Positions 32,931 to 40,961 of a stretch of 64,000 nucleotides of DNA are shown here, piece by piece. Both the position numbers and the translations under genes were made by a program. Where the stretch lies: assembly GCF_946478805.1 (NCBI RefSeq), contig NZ_CAMLDC010000003.1, positions 1 to 64,000 on the forward strand, given 5' to 3'. Origin of the DNA: an uncultured Fluviicola sp. (GTDB taxonomy: Bacteria > Bacteroidota > Bacteroidia > Flavobacteriales > Crocinitomicaceae). The stretch's first letter is position 1, and each line of letters begins with the position of its first letter. Below the pieces are notes generated by a model that made no database searches, was not told the DNA's origin, and was given only the letters and a program-made list of their open reading frames with translations.

Positions 32931-33833
32931 ATGAAGTTTATTCCATTTTTTATCCTTTTCCTGTTCAGCGTCGTTGCTTATTCTCAGGCGGATACCGTCC
33001 GGATCAAGGATTTACTGACAATACTCACGAAAACTCCACAACCACGTAATTATCAGAACATCGACCAGTTGAACGTGTGTGCGAAATTAATTTCTTCCAA
33101 TTTCAAGAAATACGCTGATACGGTCTTCTATCAGAACTATCAAATCGGCAGCCTGACATATAAAAATGTTATTGCGCGCTTCAATCCGCAGGCTTCCCGA
33201 AAATTGATCATCGGAGCCCATTACGATGTTTGCGGAAACCAAGAAGGAGCAGATGACAATGCATCCGGAATTGTTGGTTTACTTGAACTGGCAAGACTTC
33301 TGAAAGGACAAACACTCGACAAATGTATAGAATTGGTTGCGTATACCCTTGAAGAACCGCCCTTTTTCAGAACGGAATTCATGGGAAGTTTCATTCATGC
33401 CCAATCACTCAAAAATTCACACGCGGATGTTATCGGAATGGTTTCCCTCGAAATGATCGGCTATTTCAACGAGGCGAAACATACCCAGGATTATCCCATC
33501 GGGTTTTTGAAGCTGTTTTACGGATCACGCGGGAATTACATTACAGTCGTCAATAAATTTGGCAAAGGAAAAGGAGCCCGGAAATTTACCAAAAACATGG
33601 ACCATTTGGCCCAACTTCCCGTTAAGAAATTCAATGGTCCGAAATACCTGACCGGAATCGATTTCTCCGATCATTTGAATTATTGGAAAATGGGATTTAG
33701 TGCTTGTATGATCACGGACACAGCTTTTTACCGGAACAAGAATTACCATCAAAAAACGGACGAGATGGGAACCTTGGACATTTCCAGGATGGCACTGGTG
33801 ATTGACGGTGTTTTTTTGAGTATCTTAGCTTAA
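32931..33833 (+). CDS. M28 family metallopeptidase, secreted
   Basis: A 300-residue protein; start 32931 is chosen for its signal peptide (KFIPFFILFLFSVVAYSQ). M28 zinc ligands are visible: His and Asp in IIGAHYDVCGNQEGADDNASG (about 88-108), Glu-Glu in YTLEEPPFF (about 142-150), later FSDHLNYWKMGF (His, about 245-256). It removes N-terminal amino acids from peptides outside the cytoplasm by family. It is followed after 5-11 bp by a Kazal-type inhibitor gene, an unusual peptidase/inhibitor pairing. Confidence 0.85.
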   Translation: MKFIPFFILFLFSVVAYSQADTVRIKDLLTILTKTPQPRNYQNIDQLNVCAKLISSNFKKYADTVFYQNYQIGSLTYKNVIARFNPQASRKLIIGAHYDVCGNQEGADDNASGIVGLLELARLLKGQTLDKCIELVAYTLEEPPFFRTEFMGSFIHAQSLKNSHADVIGMVSLEMIGYFNEAKHTQDYPIGFLKLFYGSRGNYITVVNKFGKGKGARKFTKNMDHLAQLPVKKFNGPKYLTGIDFSDHLNYWKMGFSACMITDTAFYRNKNYHQKTDEMGTLDISRMALVIDGVFLSILA

Positions 33834-33844
33834 ATTCATTGATT

Positions 33845-34054
33845 ATGAAACTACTGATATTCACTTCAATTTTAGCAATGGGAACTGCTAAAAGTTGTAC
33901 CAAGGAAGATTGTACCGAAAAAGTCAAAGAAGATTGCGTTTGCACTATGCAATACGATCCCGTTTGCGGATGCAATCAAAAAACCTATTCCAACGCTTGC
34001 ACAGCTGAGTGTCATGGCATTACGAAGTATGTGAAGGGGGAATGTCCAAACTAA
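33845..34054 (+). CDS. Kazal-type protease inhibitor domain protein
   Basis: A 69-residue protein (two possible starts, 33839 and 33845) with a short signal peptide and a Kazal domain: C-x-C...YDPVCGCNQKTYSNACTAECHG...Y..GEC, i.e. all of the conserved Cys residues of the fold, with the PVCG and TYSNAC core. Kazal proteins block serine proteases. The gene follows the M28 peptidase on the same strand; its target may be a protease of competing or own origin rather than the zinc-dependent M28 enzyme. Confidence 0.85.
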   Translation: MKLLIFTSILAMGTAKSCTKEDCTEKVKEDCVCTMQYDPVCGCNQKTYSNACTAECHGITKYVKGECPN

Positions 34055-34135
34055 TTATCAATTATGAATGGATTAATTATCAAGAATCGATTCTCATCCA
34101 AAAAACCTGATAATTGTTGAATTTATTATTTAATC

Positions 34136-34537
34136 ATGACGGATTTACAAATTGTAAAAGCTTACTATGATGCATTCAATTCCGGAAATTGGTCCGAGAT
34201 GCTGTCATTGGTAGACGAACACATTACGCACGAACCCAATCAGGGGAAACCACGCATAGGAAAAGCGTTGTTTACGGATTTCATGCAACATATGGATACA
34301 AGTTATACGGAAACCTTGAAGGACATTGTACTTTTCTCTTCTGACAAGGAAGGTCGGATTGCCGCAGAATTTGTAGTTCATGGAACATATAAAAAAGCAG
34401 AAGAAGGTTTACCACCCGCTCACGGACAGACTTACGTACTTCCTGCAGCAGCTTTTCTGGAAGTGAAACACGGAAAAATAACCCGTGTAACCACTTACTA
34501 CAACCTGGATTTATGGATCGAATTAGTTTCCAAATAA
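34136..34537 (+). CDS. SnoaL/NTF2-like (ketosteroid isomerase-related) protein
   Basis: A 133-residue protein with the SnoaL-like cone fold pattern: helical start VKAYYDAFNSGNWSEMLSLVDEHITHEPNQG (about 5-36) followed by beta strands (GRIAAEFVVHGTYKKA; LPAAAFLEVKHGKITRVTTYYNL). Length fits the family. Such proteins bind or isomerise small hydrophobic molecules; the substrate is not evident. Its stop is 3 bp before the GNAT gene, so they are co-transcribed. Confidence 0.85.
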   Translation: MTDLQIVKAYYDAFNSGNWSEMLSLVDEHITHEPNQGKPRIGKALFTDFMQHMDTSYTETLKDIVLFSSDKEGRIAAEFVVHGTYKKAEEGLPPAHGQTYVLPAAAFLEVKHGKITRVTTYYNLDLWIELVSK

Positions 34538-34540
34538 ATT

Positions 34541-35131
34541 GTGAATCAGCTGAAACGTGAATTGGCTCTTGGATTAGAAATCGCTGAATTGATTCCCCAA
34601 CTGGGTCAATTGCGAATCGCCGTTTTCCATGATTTCCCCTATTTGTATGAAGGTTCCCTGGAATATGAGCAGAAATACCTGCAAGTTTATACCCAAAATC
34701 CATTAAGTATTGCTTTCTGCATCTTTGATGGTGAAGAATTGGTTGGAGCCACAACCGGGATGCCTTTAGTTGCAGAATCAAAAGCAATTCAGCAACCTTT
34801 TCTTGACCGTGGATTAAACATCCATGATTTTTTTTATTTCGGAGAAAGTATCTTGTTACCAGCCTATCGCGGTCAGGGAATTGGTCACTTGTTCTTTGAT
34901 ATCCGCGAAAAACATGCATTGGAAAACGGGTTCAAAGTCACCACATTCTGTTCTGTTGTACGACCCGAAAATCATCCTATGCGATCGGTAAATTTCAGAC
35001 CTAACAACGATTTTTGGAGGAAACGGGGCTATATCGAACAAAATTATTGCTGTAACCTGTCTTGGTTGGACAGAAATGAAACCGAAGAAACAGAAAAAGA
35101 ACTCCGATTTTGGACCAAAGAATGGAAGTGA
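34541..35131 (+). CDS. GNAT family N-acetyltransferase
   Basis: A 196-residue protein beginning with a GTG start codon three bases after the SnoaL-like stop. The acetyl-CoA binding motif A is LLPAYRGQGIGHLFFDIREKHA (R-x-x-G-x-G/A, about 106-127). The N-terminal half holds the expected beta strands (CIFDGEELVGATTGMP). Substrate unknown. The GTG start is chosen because no ATG exists until after the first conserved segment. Confidence 0.85.
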   Translation: MNQLKRELALGLEIAELIPQLGQLRIAVFHDFPYLYEGSLEYEQKYLQVYTQNPLSIAFCIFDGEELVGATTGMPLVAESKAIQQPFLDRGLNIHDFFYFGESILLPAYRGQGIGHLFFDIREKHALENGFKVTTFCSVVRPENHPMRSVNFRPNNDFWRKRGYIEQNYCCNLSWLDRNETEETEKELRFWTKEWK

Positions 35132-35176
35132 CAAGTATCCGGTTACAATTTGCTGTTCCGGTATTGAAAAGTTAAC

Positions 35177-35205
35177 TTGAAAGAACAAAATTTAGCTTAA
35201 TTTTG
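35177..35205 (+). promoter_or_regulatory. Promoter: TTG - 18 bp - TAATTTTG
   Basis: TTG at 35177-35179 and TAATTTTG at 35198-35205, spaced 18 bases, match the Bacteroidota consensus closely. It lies 110 bases before the start of the MlaD-like lipoprotein at 35316. Confidence 0.7.
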
Positions 35206-35315
35206 CCGTACATAACCGAAAATCAGGTAATAATCAAAAAAATACCTGAAAACGATTGAAAACATCACCCCATTTGATCCAAAAGATTGAATGTAAATCT
35301 AAAATTGAATTCAGC

Positions 35316-35795
35316 ATGAAACAACTTTTTCTTATCTCTTCCTTCTTGATCCTGCTTTCTTCCTGCAGTGAAGATCCCAACAGGGAACTCGTAATCTCCT
35401 TTGAGAGTGCTTCCGGATTGGAAGAAGGTGACGACGTGGTTCTCAGAGAGCATACTATCGGTGAAGTGACCAAAATCGATTTGGATGACGAGTATCGAAC
35501 TGCTGTCCACATCCATTTGGAAAAAGTGAAGCGTCTACCACGGGATTCGAAATTTCTGATCGGTGCAGGAAGTCTTTTCAGTAATGCAGTTTATGTGATT
35601 CCGGGGAAATCCAAATCGTATCTGACGAGTTCTGATAAGATTATCGGAAGTGAAAAGAAAGACCTGCAGATGCATACCCTGATTAATAAGTTCATTGAGA
35701 AATTACCGGAACCTGCTCATAAAGAGGATTCTGTCATCAAGGAATTGCGCGATATCAAACAGGAAATTCATGAAGTGAATGAGAAGACGAAGTAA
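35316..35795 (+). CDS. MlaD/MCE-domain lipoprotein
   Basis: A 159-residue protein with a lipoprotein signal (KQLFLISSFLILLSSCSED, lipid Cys about 17), chosen as start over a longer reading. The rest is a single MCE domain: ELVISFESASGLEEGDDVVLREHTIGEV (about 24-51) and FLIGAGSLFSNAVYVIPG, followed by a helical tail. MCE domains form rings that carry phospholipids between membranes, normally with MlaE/MlaF partners and a membrane helix; here there is no ABC partner next to it and the anchor is a lipid. A shorter paralog lies at 36236. Confidence 0.75.
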   Translation: MKQLFLISSFLILLSSCSEDPNRELVISFESASGLEEGDDVVLREHTIGEVTKIDLDDEYRTAVHIHLEKVKRLPRDSKFLIGAGSLFSNAVYVIPGKSKSYLTSSDKIIGSEKKDLQMHTLINKFIEKLPEPAHKEDSVIKELRDIKQEIHEVNEKTK

Positions 35796-35807
35796 TAACA
35801 ATATTTT

Positions 35808-36074
35808 ATGAGCAAAATCAATAAAACACATTTAATCATCTTGTTGCTCATTAATACATTTATTGTAGGAAAATTGATTCATTTTTCCTGGACGGGAAAC
35901 GATAAAGCCATTATTGCAGTTATTTTTTATTATTTTGTCTTACTCTTACTTAATCTCTTTATCTGGGTTATTTTAGATTACTTCAAACGGCCTGTTGGAA
36001 ATGTTTACAAAATTTCAACAACGGTATTAGTGATTCTTATTCTTCCCGTATTGCTTCTTGGAATCATCCATTAA
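35808..36074 (+). CDS. Small hypothetical membrane protein
   Basis: An 88-residue protein with three predicted membrane segments (about 8-24, 35-56, 67-87), Leu/Ile-rich. No recognised family. It sits between the two MlaD-like lipoprotein genes, 12 bp after the first, so it may share their transcript. Confidence 0.55.
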   Translation: MSKINKTHLIILLLINTFIVGKLIHFSWTGNDKAIIAVIFYYFVLLLLNLFIWVILDYFKRPVGNVYKISTTVLVILILPVLLLGIIH

Positions 36075-36235
36075 CTTGCTTCCACAAAAGAAATTTTGAA
36101 AAAGTCTACATTTTTCATATATGGCTCCTCTGGTAAGAAATCCGGAAAATCCTATAGAACTTCACATGTTTCTTTTGTGCAGCTTGTGGATGTAAACGAC
36201 CAGTTTAAGCTAATTAATAAAATAATCCATCTGAA

Positions 36236-36604
36236 ATGATAAAAATCTGCTATCTCTTTCTCATACTCCTTCTTTTATCTTGTGGCTCTCGAAACAAGGA
36301 ATTGGTCATCATTTTTGAAGAATCAGGTGGCCTCCAGGAAGGAAGTGATGTGATCTGCAAAAATACAGTAATCGGAAACGTGAAAAATATCCAACAAATA
36401 GGAAGGAATGAAGTATTTATCAGTATATCCCTAACTGGAACGGATTGTATACCCAAAGATTCAAAATTCATAATACACGAAAAAGACCTCCTTAATAAGG
36501 CACTTTATATAGAGCTTGGAAAGTCTGAACAATATTTATCTAAATCTGATAAAATATTTGGGCAAATCACTACTCTATTCTATATCAAAAGAAGAAAAAT
36601 ATAA
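36236..36604 (+). CDS. Short MlaD/MCE-domain lipoprotein, paralog
   Basis: A 122-residue protein with lipoprotein signal (CYLFLILLLLSCGSR) and an MCE domain parallel to 35316-35795: ELVIIFEESGGLQEGSDVICKNTVIGNV and the later FIIHEKDLLNKALYIELG, then DKIFG. It lacks the C-terminal helical tail of the first copy and is richer in A+T. The 160-bp upstream gap shows no strong promoter. Probably an old duplicate; retained frame suggests function. Confidence 0.7.
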   Translation: MIKICYLFLILLLLSCGSRNKELVIIFEESGGLQEGSDVICKNTVIGNVKNIQQIGRNEVFISISLTGTDCIPKDSKFIIHEKDLLNKALYIELGKSEQYLSKSDKIFGQITTLFYIKRRKI

Positions 36605-36650
36605 ACCTATTTTACTTTCATCATTTCGTTATTTCCACTAACTTCCTCTT

Positions 36651-38015
36651 ATGAAAGAAATCCTGGAGAAACAACGTACATTTTTCAATTCCAACCAAAC
36701 GAAGGATCTGAATTTCCGGATTAAACAATTGAAGTGGCTCAAAACCCTTTTATTATCGAATCAAACACGGTTAAACGAAGCCATTTATGCAGATTTCGGG
36801 AAATCGCCTTTCGAGACATTCACCAATGAATTCGGATTGGTTTATTTGGATATCGACGAGGCTTGCCGCAAATTGAAAAAGTGGGCGAAGTGGAAACGCG
36901 TGCGTACCAATTGGGTAAATTTTCCTGCCAAAAGCTACATCATTCCCGAACCATTGGGTGTTTCACTTGTAATCGGAGCTTGGAATTATCCCTATCAATT
37001 GTCTTTAGCTCCCGCTGTTGCTGCTGTTGCTGCCGGAAACACCGTGATCCTGAAACCGAGTGAATTACCTTCCAATACGAGCAGGATCTTAGCTGAGTTG
37101 ATCAATACCAATTTTGATCCCGGATTTTTTCGCGTAGTAGAAGGCGGAATTGAAGAAACCACGGAACTCCTTGAACAACGTTTCGACAAGATTTTCTTTA
37201 CAGGAAGCCCGAATATCGGCCGCATTGTATACGAAGCTGCAGCAAAACACCTTACTCCTGTCACGCTGGAATTAGGAGGGAAAAGTCCGGCTATTTTCAC
37301 CGAAGGAGCGAACTTGAAAATGGGGATCAAGCGACTGATCTGGGCAAAGTTTCTCAATTCCGGTCAAACATGTATCGCTCCCGATTATGTATTGCTTCCA
37401 AAAACGATCAAAGATGAATTTTTACGCCTGGCGAAAGAAGAAATCGAAGCTGCCGCCTACTCGCTTGAAAACGGGAATTATATCCGAATTATCAACGACA
37501 AGAATGTTCAACGCCTGGCTTGTTTAATGGATCCGGACAAAGTATATTCCGGTGGGAAAATTGATCATGAAAAACGGATCATTGAACCGACACTGATACA
37601 CAATGTGACTTTTGAAGATGCAATCATGCAGGAAGAGATTTTCGGCCCTTTGCTACCAATCCTGACTTACGACTCCATGGACGAAGCAATACGGGAAATC
37701 AAAAAGCGCGAAAAACCTTTGTCCTGTTATCTATTCACAAACAATTCCACTCTCAAAAACAGACTCTTAAATGAACTATCATTTGGAGGAGGTGCCGTGA
37801 ATGATGCGATCATGCATATTTCAAACAGTCGTTTGCCATTTGGTGGTGTTGGGAATAGTGGAACAGGTTCTTATCATGGTGAAGCTGGTTTCAGAACCTT
37901 TTCACATTACAAAAGCATCCTGGAAAAAGCAACCTGGTTCGAAACCAAACTCAAGTACTCACCCTATTCCGAAGGGAAATTGCAGTGGATTAAACGTTTG
38001 ATGGGGATAAAATGA
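36651..38015 (+). CDS. Aldehyde dehydrogenase family protein
   Basis: A 454-residue cytosolic-type aldehyde dehydrogenase. NAD(P) binding PLGVSLVIGAWNYPY (about 104-118) and KPSELPSNTS (about 135-144), FTGSPNIGRIV (about 180-190), the general base region LELGGKSPAIF (Glu about 205) and the catalytic Cys in NSGQTCIAPDYVL (about 240) are all present, as is the C-terminal LPFGGVGNSGTGSYHGEAGF. It oxidises aliphatic or aromatic aldehydes; the C-terminal hydrophobic helix typical of microsomal types is absent. Terminator follows at 38059. Confidence 0.93.
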   Translation: MKEILEKQRTFFNSNQTKDLNFRIKQLKWLKTLLLSNQTRLNEAIYADFGKSPFETFTNEFGLVYLDIDEACRKLKKWAKWKRVRTNWVNFPAKSYIIPEPLGVSLVIGAWNYPYQLSLAPAVAAVAAGNTVILKPSELPSNTSRILAELINTNFDPGFFRVVEGGIEETTELLEQRFDKIFFTGSPNIGRIVYEAAAKHLTPVTLELGGKSPAIFTEGANLKMGIKRLIWAKFLNSGQTCIAPDYVLLPKTIKDEFLRLAKEEIEAAAYSLENGNYIRIINDKNVQRLACLMDPDKVYSGGKIDHEKRIIEPTLIHNVTFEDAIMQEEIFGPLLPILTYDSMDEAIREIKKREKPLSCYLFTNNSTLKNRLLNELSFGGGAVNDAIMHISNSRLPFGGVGNSGTGSYHGEAGFRTFSHYKSILEKATWFETKLKYSPYSEGKLQWIKRLMGIK

Positions 38016-38058
38016 ATTCAGGATTCAAAACCTGTAAATCATGTAATAAATCAATCCA

Positions 38059-38086
38059 TTCCAATAGTACTTTCTATTGGAATTTT
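38059..38086 (+). terminator. Rho-independent terminator after the aldehyde dehydrogenase
   Basis: Perfect 9-bp stem TTCCAATAG/CTATTGGAA (38059-38067 with 38074-38082), 6-base loop, followed by four T residues. Confidence 0.75.
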
Positions 38087-38125
38087 CGATACCTTTCGAT
38101 GGATGAGTAATTAAAACGAAAAGCC

Positions 38126-38413
38126 ATGAGTAAGAAAAAATCAAAAACGGAAAAAGAGGAAACTTTTCCCGGATACCCGGCATATCCTGCCAGTGAAGAC
38201 ATTTATCGAACGGACAAGGAGGAGATGGATCTGGATCCGGAAGACATCTCCAAAAAGAAAAGTTCCAATGAGCCTTCCATCGATAAAAACCTGGATGTTC
38301 CCGGATCAGAATTGGATGACGAACAAGAAGCTACCGGAAACGAAGATGAAGAGAACAATTATTACAGTTTAGGTGGTGATGACCACAATAATTTGGACGA
38401 AGACAATCAATGA
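38126..38413 (+). CDS. Acidic low-complexity hypothetical protein
   Basis: A 95-residue, strongly charged protein: a Lys/Ser-rich start (SKKKSKTEKEE), an aromatic YPAYPASEDIY segment and a Asp/Glu/Asn-rich C-terminus. No signal or membrane segment. Such disordered acidic proteins are common near stress genes in Bacteroidota, function unknown. It opens the stress-like group 38126-40844. Confidence 0.7.
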   Translation: MSKKKSKTEKEETFPGYPAYPASEDIYRTDKEEMDLDPEDISKKKSSNEPSIDKNLDVPGSELDDEQEATGNEDEENNYYSLGGDDHNNLDEDNQ

Positions 38414-38419
38414 ATCCAA

Positions 38420-38484
38420 AATTCAAAATGACGAATTCAAAAACCTTCTCACTTTTGAAGTTCGCCTTTTGAATTTCGAATTTG
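38420..38484. repeat. Inverted repeat with the word ATTCAAAA
   Basis: AAATTCAAAATGACGAATTC AAAA (38419-38442) faces CTTTTGAATTTCGAATTT (38466-38483) in the convergent gap between the acidic protein and the AraC gene. The same plan as the AATTGAAAA elements, with another word. Confidence 0.6.
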
Positions 38485-38489
38485 TTTAA

Positions 38490-39047
38490 TCAAATCATAT
38501 CCAATTCACATCTTTTGAATTTCAACTGCTTGTAAAAAGAAGGTGAAAATCCTGTAATCTTTTTAAACTGATTGGATAAATGAGCTACACTGCTGTAATT
38601 CATCTTGTAGGAAATCTCTGTCAAATTCAGTTCATCATACAATAAGAACTCTTTCACTCTTTCAACTTTATTCATAATAATGAATTGTTGAATTGTCATT
38701 CCTTTTTCTTTGGAGAATACATTGGATAGATACGTATAATCGTAATTCAGTTTTTCGCTGATATAATCCGAATAATTCATTTTAGGCGCTTCGTCCGAAT
38801 AATGAACCATTTCAATTACCGCGCCTACAATTTGCTCTATCAGGATACTGGTTCTGTCTTCCAAAAGCTCTAAGCCACAACTGGACAGATCATCTTTCAA
38901 CTTCTCCCGGACATCATCAGAAATGTTTTCTTTGATCTCCACCATCCCCAACTCTATTTTAGTAGGGCGCAAGCCTAAACCCGCCACTACCTCTTTCACG
39001 ACCATCTTGCAACGAAGACTCACCATGTGTTTTACAAATAACTTCAT
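38490..39047 (-). CDS. AraC-family regulator with HMA-like N-terminus
   Basis: A 185-residue protein. The first 75 residues resemble a heavy-metal-associated fold (HMVSLRCKMVVKEVVAGLGL, one Cys only), and the last 100 residues form an AraC-type double helix-turn-helix (DYTYLSNVFSKEKGMTIQQFII; LTEISYKMNYSSVAHLSNQFKKITGFSPSFYKQL). This fusion is common in Bacteroidota. The lone Cys suggests the N-terminal part does not bind metal by a CxxC pair. Targets are unknown; adjacent genes look stress-related. Confidence 0.85.
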   Translation of the reverse strand: MKLFVKHMVSLRCKMVVKEVVAGLGLRPTKIELGMVEIKENISDDVREKLKDDLSSCGLELLEDRTSILIEQIVGAVIEMVHYSDEAPKMNYSDYISEKLNYDYTYLSNVFSKEKGMTIQQFIIMNKVERVKEFLLYDELNLTEISYKMNYSSVAHLSNQFKKITGFSPSFYKQLKFKRCELDMI

Positions 39048-39252
39048 ACCAGTAAATTTTTAATAAAACTTTTACCTCTTTAGCTATTGTTAAGTTCTCA
39101 GGTTATTATGGAGGAAACTTGGAAAATGGGTTCAGCAATAATGTTTAATTTTTCCTAAGATAGAATGAATTATCTTCTCCTCAAAGCTTCTTAGTTATAA
39201 TTTATAATTATTTCACATTTTGCAAACACTCCATTCAATTACCGTCCAAATA

Positions 39253-39291
39253 AAAAAAAGACCATTCAACAGATAAACCTGTCAAATGGCC
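39253..39291 (-). terminator. Imperfect terminator after the Lmo0937-like gene
   Basis: Arms 39260-39272 and 39279-39291 pair at 10 of 13 positions, followed on the minus strand by a T8 run (39252-39259). It lies 54 bases past the stop of the 50-residue gene. Confidence 0.6.
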
Positions 39292-39344
39292 TTCGTTTGT
39301 AACTCGCGATTTATTTCAAAAGCGAATGTTTATTATTTGCCCGT

Positions 39345-39497
39345 TTAATCCCTTCTACCGGGAATCAGTTGAAGTACAAGTGCTATTAATGCAATGACTA
39401 ATACCAAATGAAATAAACCTCCTGTGTGGTAACCAAAGTATCCGATGGCCCAACCTATAATAACAATAATTGCTATCGTGCTTAATATTGCTCTCAT
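39345..39497 (-). CDS. Lmo0937-family small membrane protein
   Basis: A 50-residue ORF with start at 39497 and stop at 39345-39347, reading MRAILSTIAIIVIIGWAI then GYFGYHTGGLFHLVLVIA and LIALVLQLIPGRRD. It matches the Lmo0937 family (very short, two helices, G-Y-F, H-hydrophobic-LPGRR/IPGRR ending). Family function is unknown but the gene is often induced with stress genes. It sits between the AraC regulator and the coiled-coil lipoprotein. Confidence 0.85.
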   Translation of the reverse strand: MRAILSTIAIIVIIGWAIGYFGYHTGGLFHLVLVIALIALVLQLIPGRRD

Positions 39498-39571
39498 GAT
39501 TTCTCTTTATTAATGGTAAATACTAATTGATGATGTGTTTGTTGATTGAGAATTGGTTTTTACCTTGATTA

Positions 39572-39601
39572 TAAAAAAGGAGTACGCCGAGGCGCACTCC
39601 T
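39572..39601 (-). terminator. Terminator of the coiled-coil lipoprotein gene
   Basis: AGGAGT-A-CGCC-GA-GGCG-C-ACTCCT (39578-39601): ten paired bases with one mismatch, closed by GA, with a T6 tail on the minus strand (39572-39577). Confidence 0.8.
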
Positions 39602-39649
39602 CCAAACCAATTTTTAGAATAATCTATTCCAGTCAATTGTCTATTTGTA

Positions 39650-40087
39650 TTATTTTACGTTGTCTTTCCCGATATCACGGAATGCTTGCCCTAACTCATC
39701 CATGTCATTCTTGAACTCACGTTTAAATTCTTGCCAATTTTCCCTGGAAGTGTTTTTCATCTCCTGCATACGGACTTCCATTTCATTGTTGCGTTTTTCA
39801 AGTGCCGCGATTCGTTCATTTCTTTCCCTAATGGCTTCTGCCCGCGCATTTATTTTTTGAGCCCGCATTTCCAGGATCATGGCCTTATTGTTATTGATAG
39901 CTTCTCGCATTGATTCGCGATAACTTTGAAGATCCGCTTCATATTCCCGCTCTGCTTGTCCAAGATTTTCCTGTGCATCCCTGACATCTTCTTTGGCTTT
40001 GTCCACTTTTTCTGACTTGGTATCAGTACAGCCGGCAAGAGCGACTACCAGAACTGACAAAATCAACCGGACTATTCTCTTTTTCAT
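39650..40087 (-). CDS. Coiled-coil lipoprotein
   Basis: A 145-residue protein; start 40087 chosen because KKRIVRLILSVLVVALAGC is a lipoprotein signal (lipobox ALAGC) and a longer reading adds 14 unlikely residues. The rest is a near-continuous charged coiled coil with heptad pattern (VDKAKEDVRDAQENLGQAER, RNERIAALEKRNNEMEVRMQ). Probably a surface or envelope spacer; comparable stress-linked lipoproteins are common in Bacteroidota. Followed by a terminator at 39572. Confidence 0.8.
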   Translation of the reverse strand: MKKRIVRLILSVLVVALAGCTDTKSEKVDKAKEDVRDAQENLGQAEREYEADLQSYRESMREAINNNKAMILEMRAQKINARAEAIRERNERIAALEKRNNEMEVRMQEMKNTSRENWQEFKREFKNDMDELGQAFRDIGKDNVK

Positions 40088-40226
40088 AACTATCTGGATT
40101 AATATGACGGAATTGTTTCCATCTATCACAAATATGCATGAACAGGATATATAATATCTTACACGATTTGCTCAAATTGTTACACAAATCACTCAAAAAA
40201 AACCTTAAAAAAGCAGTATGATAATC

Positions 40227-40257
40227 CAAAAAAGCGCCAGACTTTTGACTGACGCTT
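40227..40257 (-). terminator. Terminator of the CsbD-like gene
   Basis: AAGCGCCAG/CTGACGCTT (40232-40240 with 40249-40257), one C-A mismatch, 8-base loop, and a T run on the minus strand. Confidence 0.65.
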
Positions 40258-40334
40258 CTCTCAAGACAGAGTCTCTATCAGTTGCTATTAATCCCTGTTA
40301 ACCACAACTGGCAGAACTTTCAATCTAAAATAAA

Positions 40335-40844
40335 CTACATAGTGAACTTATCAGGATCATCATCAGGCCGGTCGAACTGTCCGGATTGGTTCGACTGATT
40401 CGATTGACCAGATTGATTCGACTGACCGGATTGATTGGATTGACCATACTGCCCGGTATTCGACTGATTGAGAATATTCATAACTTCATCGCGCGACTTA
40501 TTGAGTTTTGTACACAACTTGTCAACCAACTGATTCTCTTGTCCGGGTTGAAAATCCAAATCTGAATCTGTCAACTGGCTGTATTTTTCCTTTAGTTGAG
40601 AAGATTGTTGTCCCCAGTTGCCTTTAATCTGAAAAGGCGCTGTGTTATCTCCTGTGCCTGAATTAGACCTTGAATCCTGATCGGAATACGGATTCTGATT
40701 CTGATTGGTGTTCTGATTCGGCCTTTGGCTTGCCCCTTGGTTCTGATCTTGCGGTTGATTTTGACCCTGATTCTGATTTTGTTCTCTGTTTGGATTCTGA
40801 TCCTGGTCAGGATTCTGATTCCAATTGTTTTCTGCTACTGACAT
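40335..40844 (-). CDS. CsbD-like stress protein with N/Q-rich extensions
   Basis: A 169-residue protein. Residues about 1-68 are an Asn/Gln/Asp-rich stretch (NQNPDQDQNPNREQNQ...), residues about 69-125 form a CsbD-like core (FQIKGNWGQQSSQLKEKYSQ, TDSDLDFQPGQENQLVDKL, LNKSRDEVMNIL) and the tail (about 128-158) repeats (S)NQSGQ units. CsbD-like proteins are small stress-induced proteins of unknown function, normally about 60 residues; here the core is embedded in prion-like low-complexity tails. A GATCTTTG box lies about 45 bases upstream. Confidence 0.8.
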   Translation of the reverse strand: MSVAENNWNQNPDQDQNPNREQNQNQGQNQPQDQNQGASQRPNQNTNQNQNPYSDQDSRSNSGTGDNTAPFQIKGNWGQQSSQLKEKYSQLTDSDLDFQPGQENQLVDKLCTKLNKSRDEVMNILNQSNTGQYGQSNQSGQSNQSGQSNQSNQSGQFDRPDDDPDKFTM

Positions 40845-40961
40845 ACCTTACTATTTTTAAGATTAACCTTTTGTTCTTTTACAAAGATCTTTCTTAAGCA
40901 GAGGTATGCCATTACACAAAGTCAGTGGATTCTTACAAAAATCTCACTTTAAAGCAATCGG

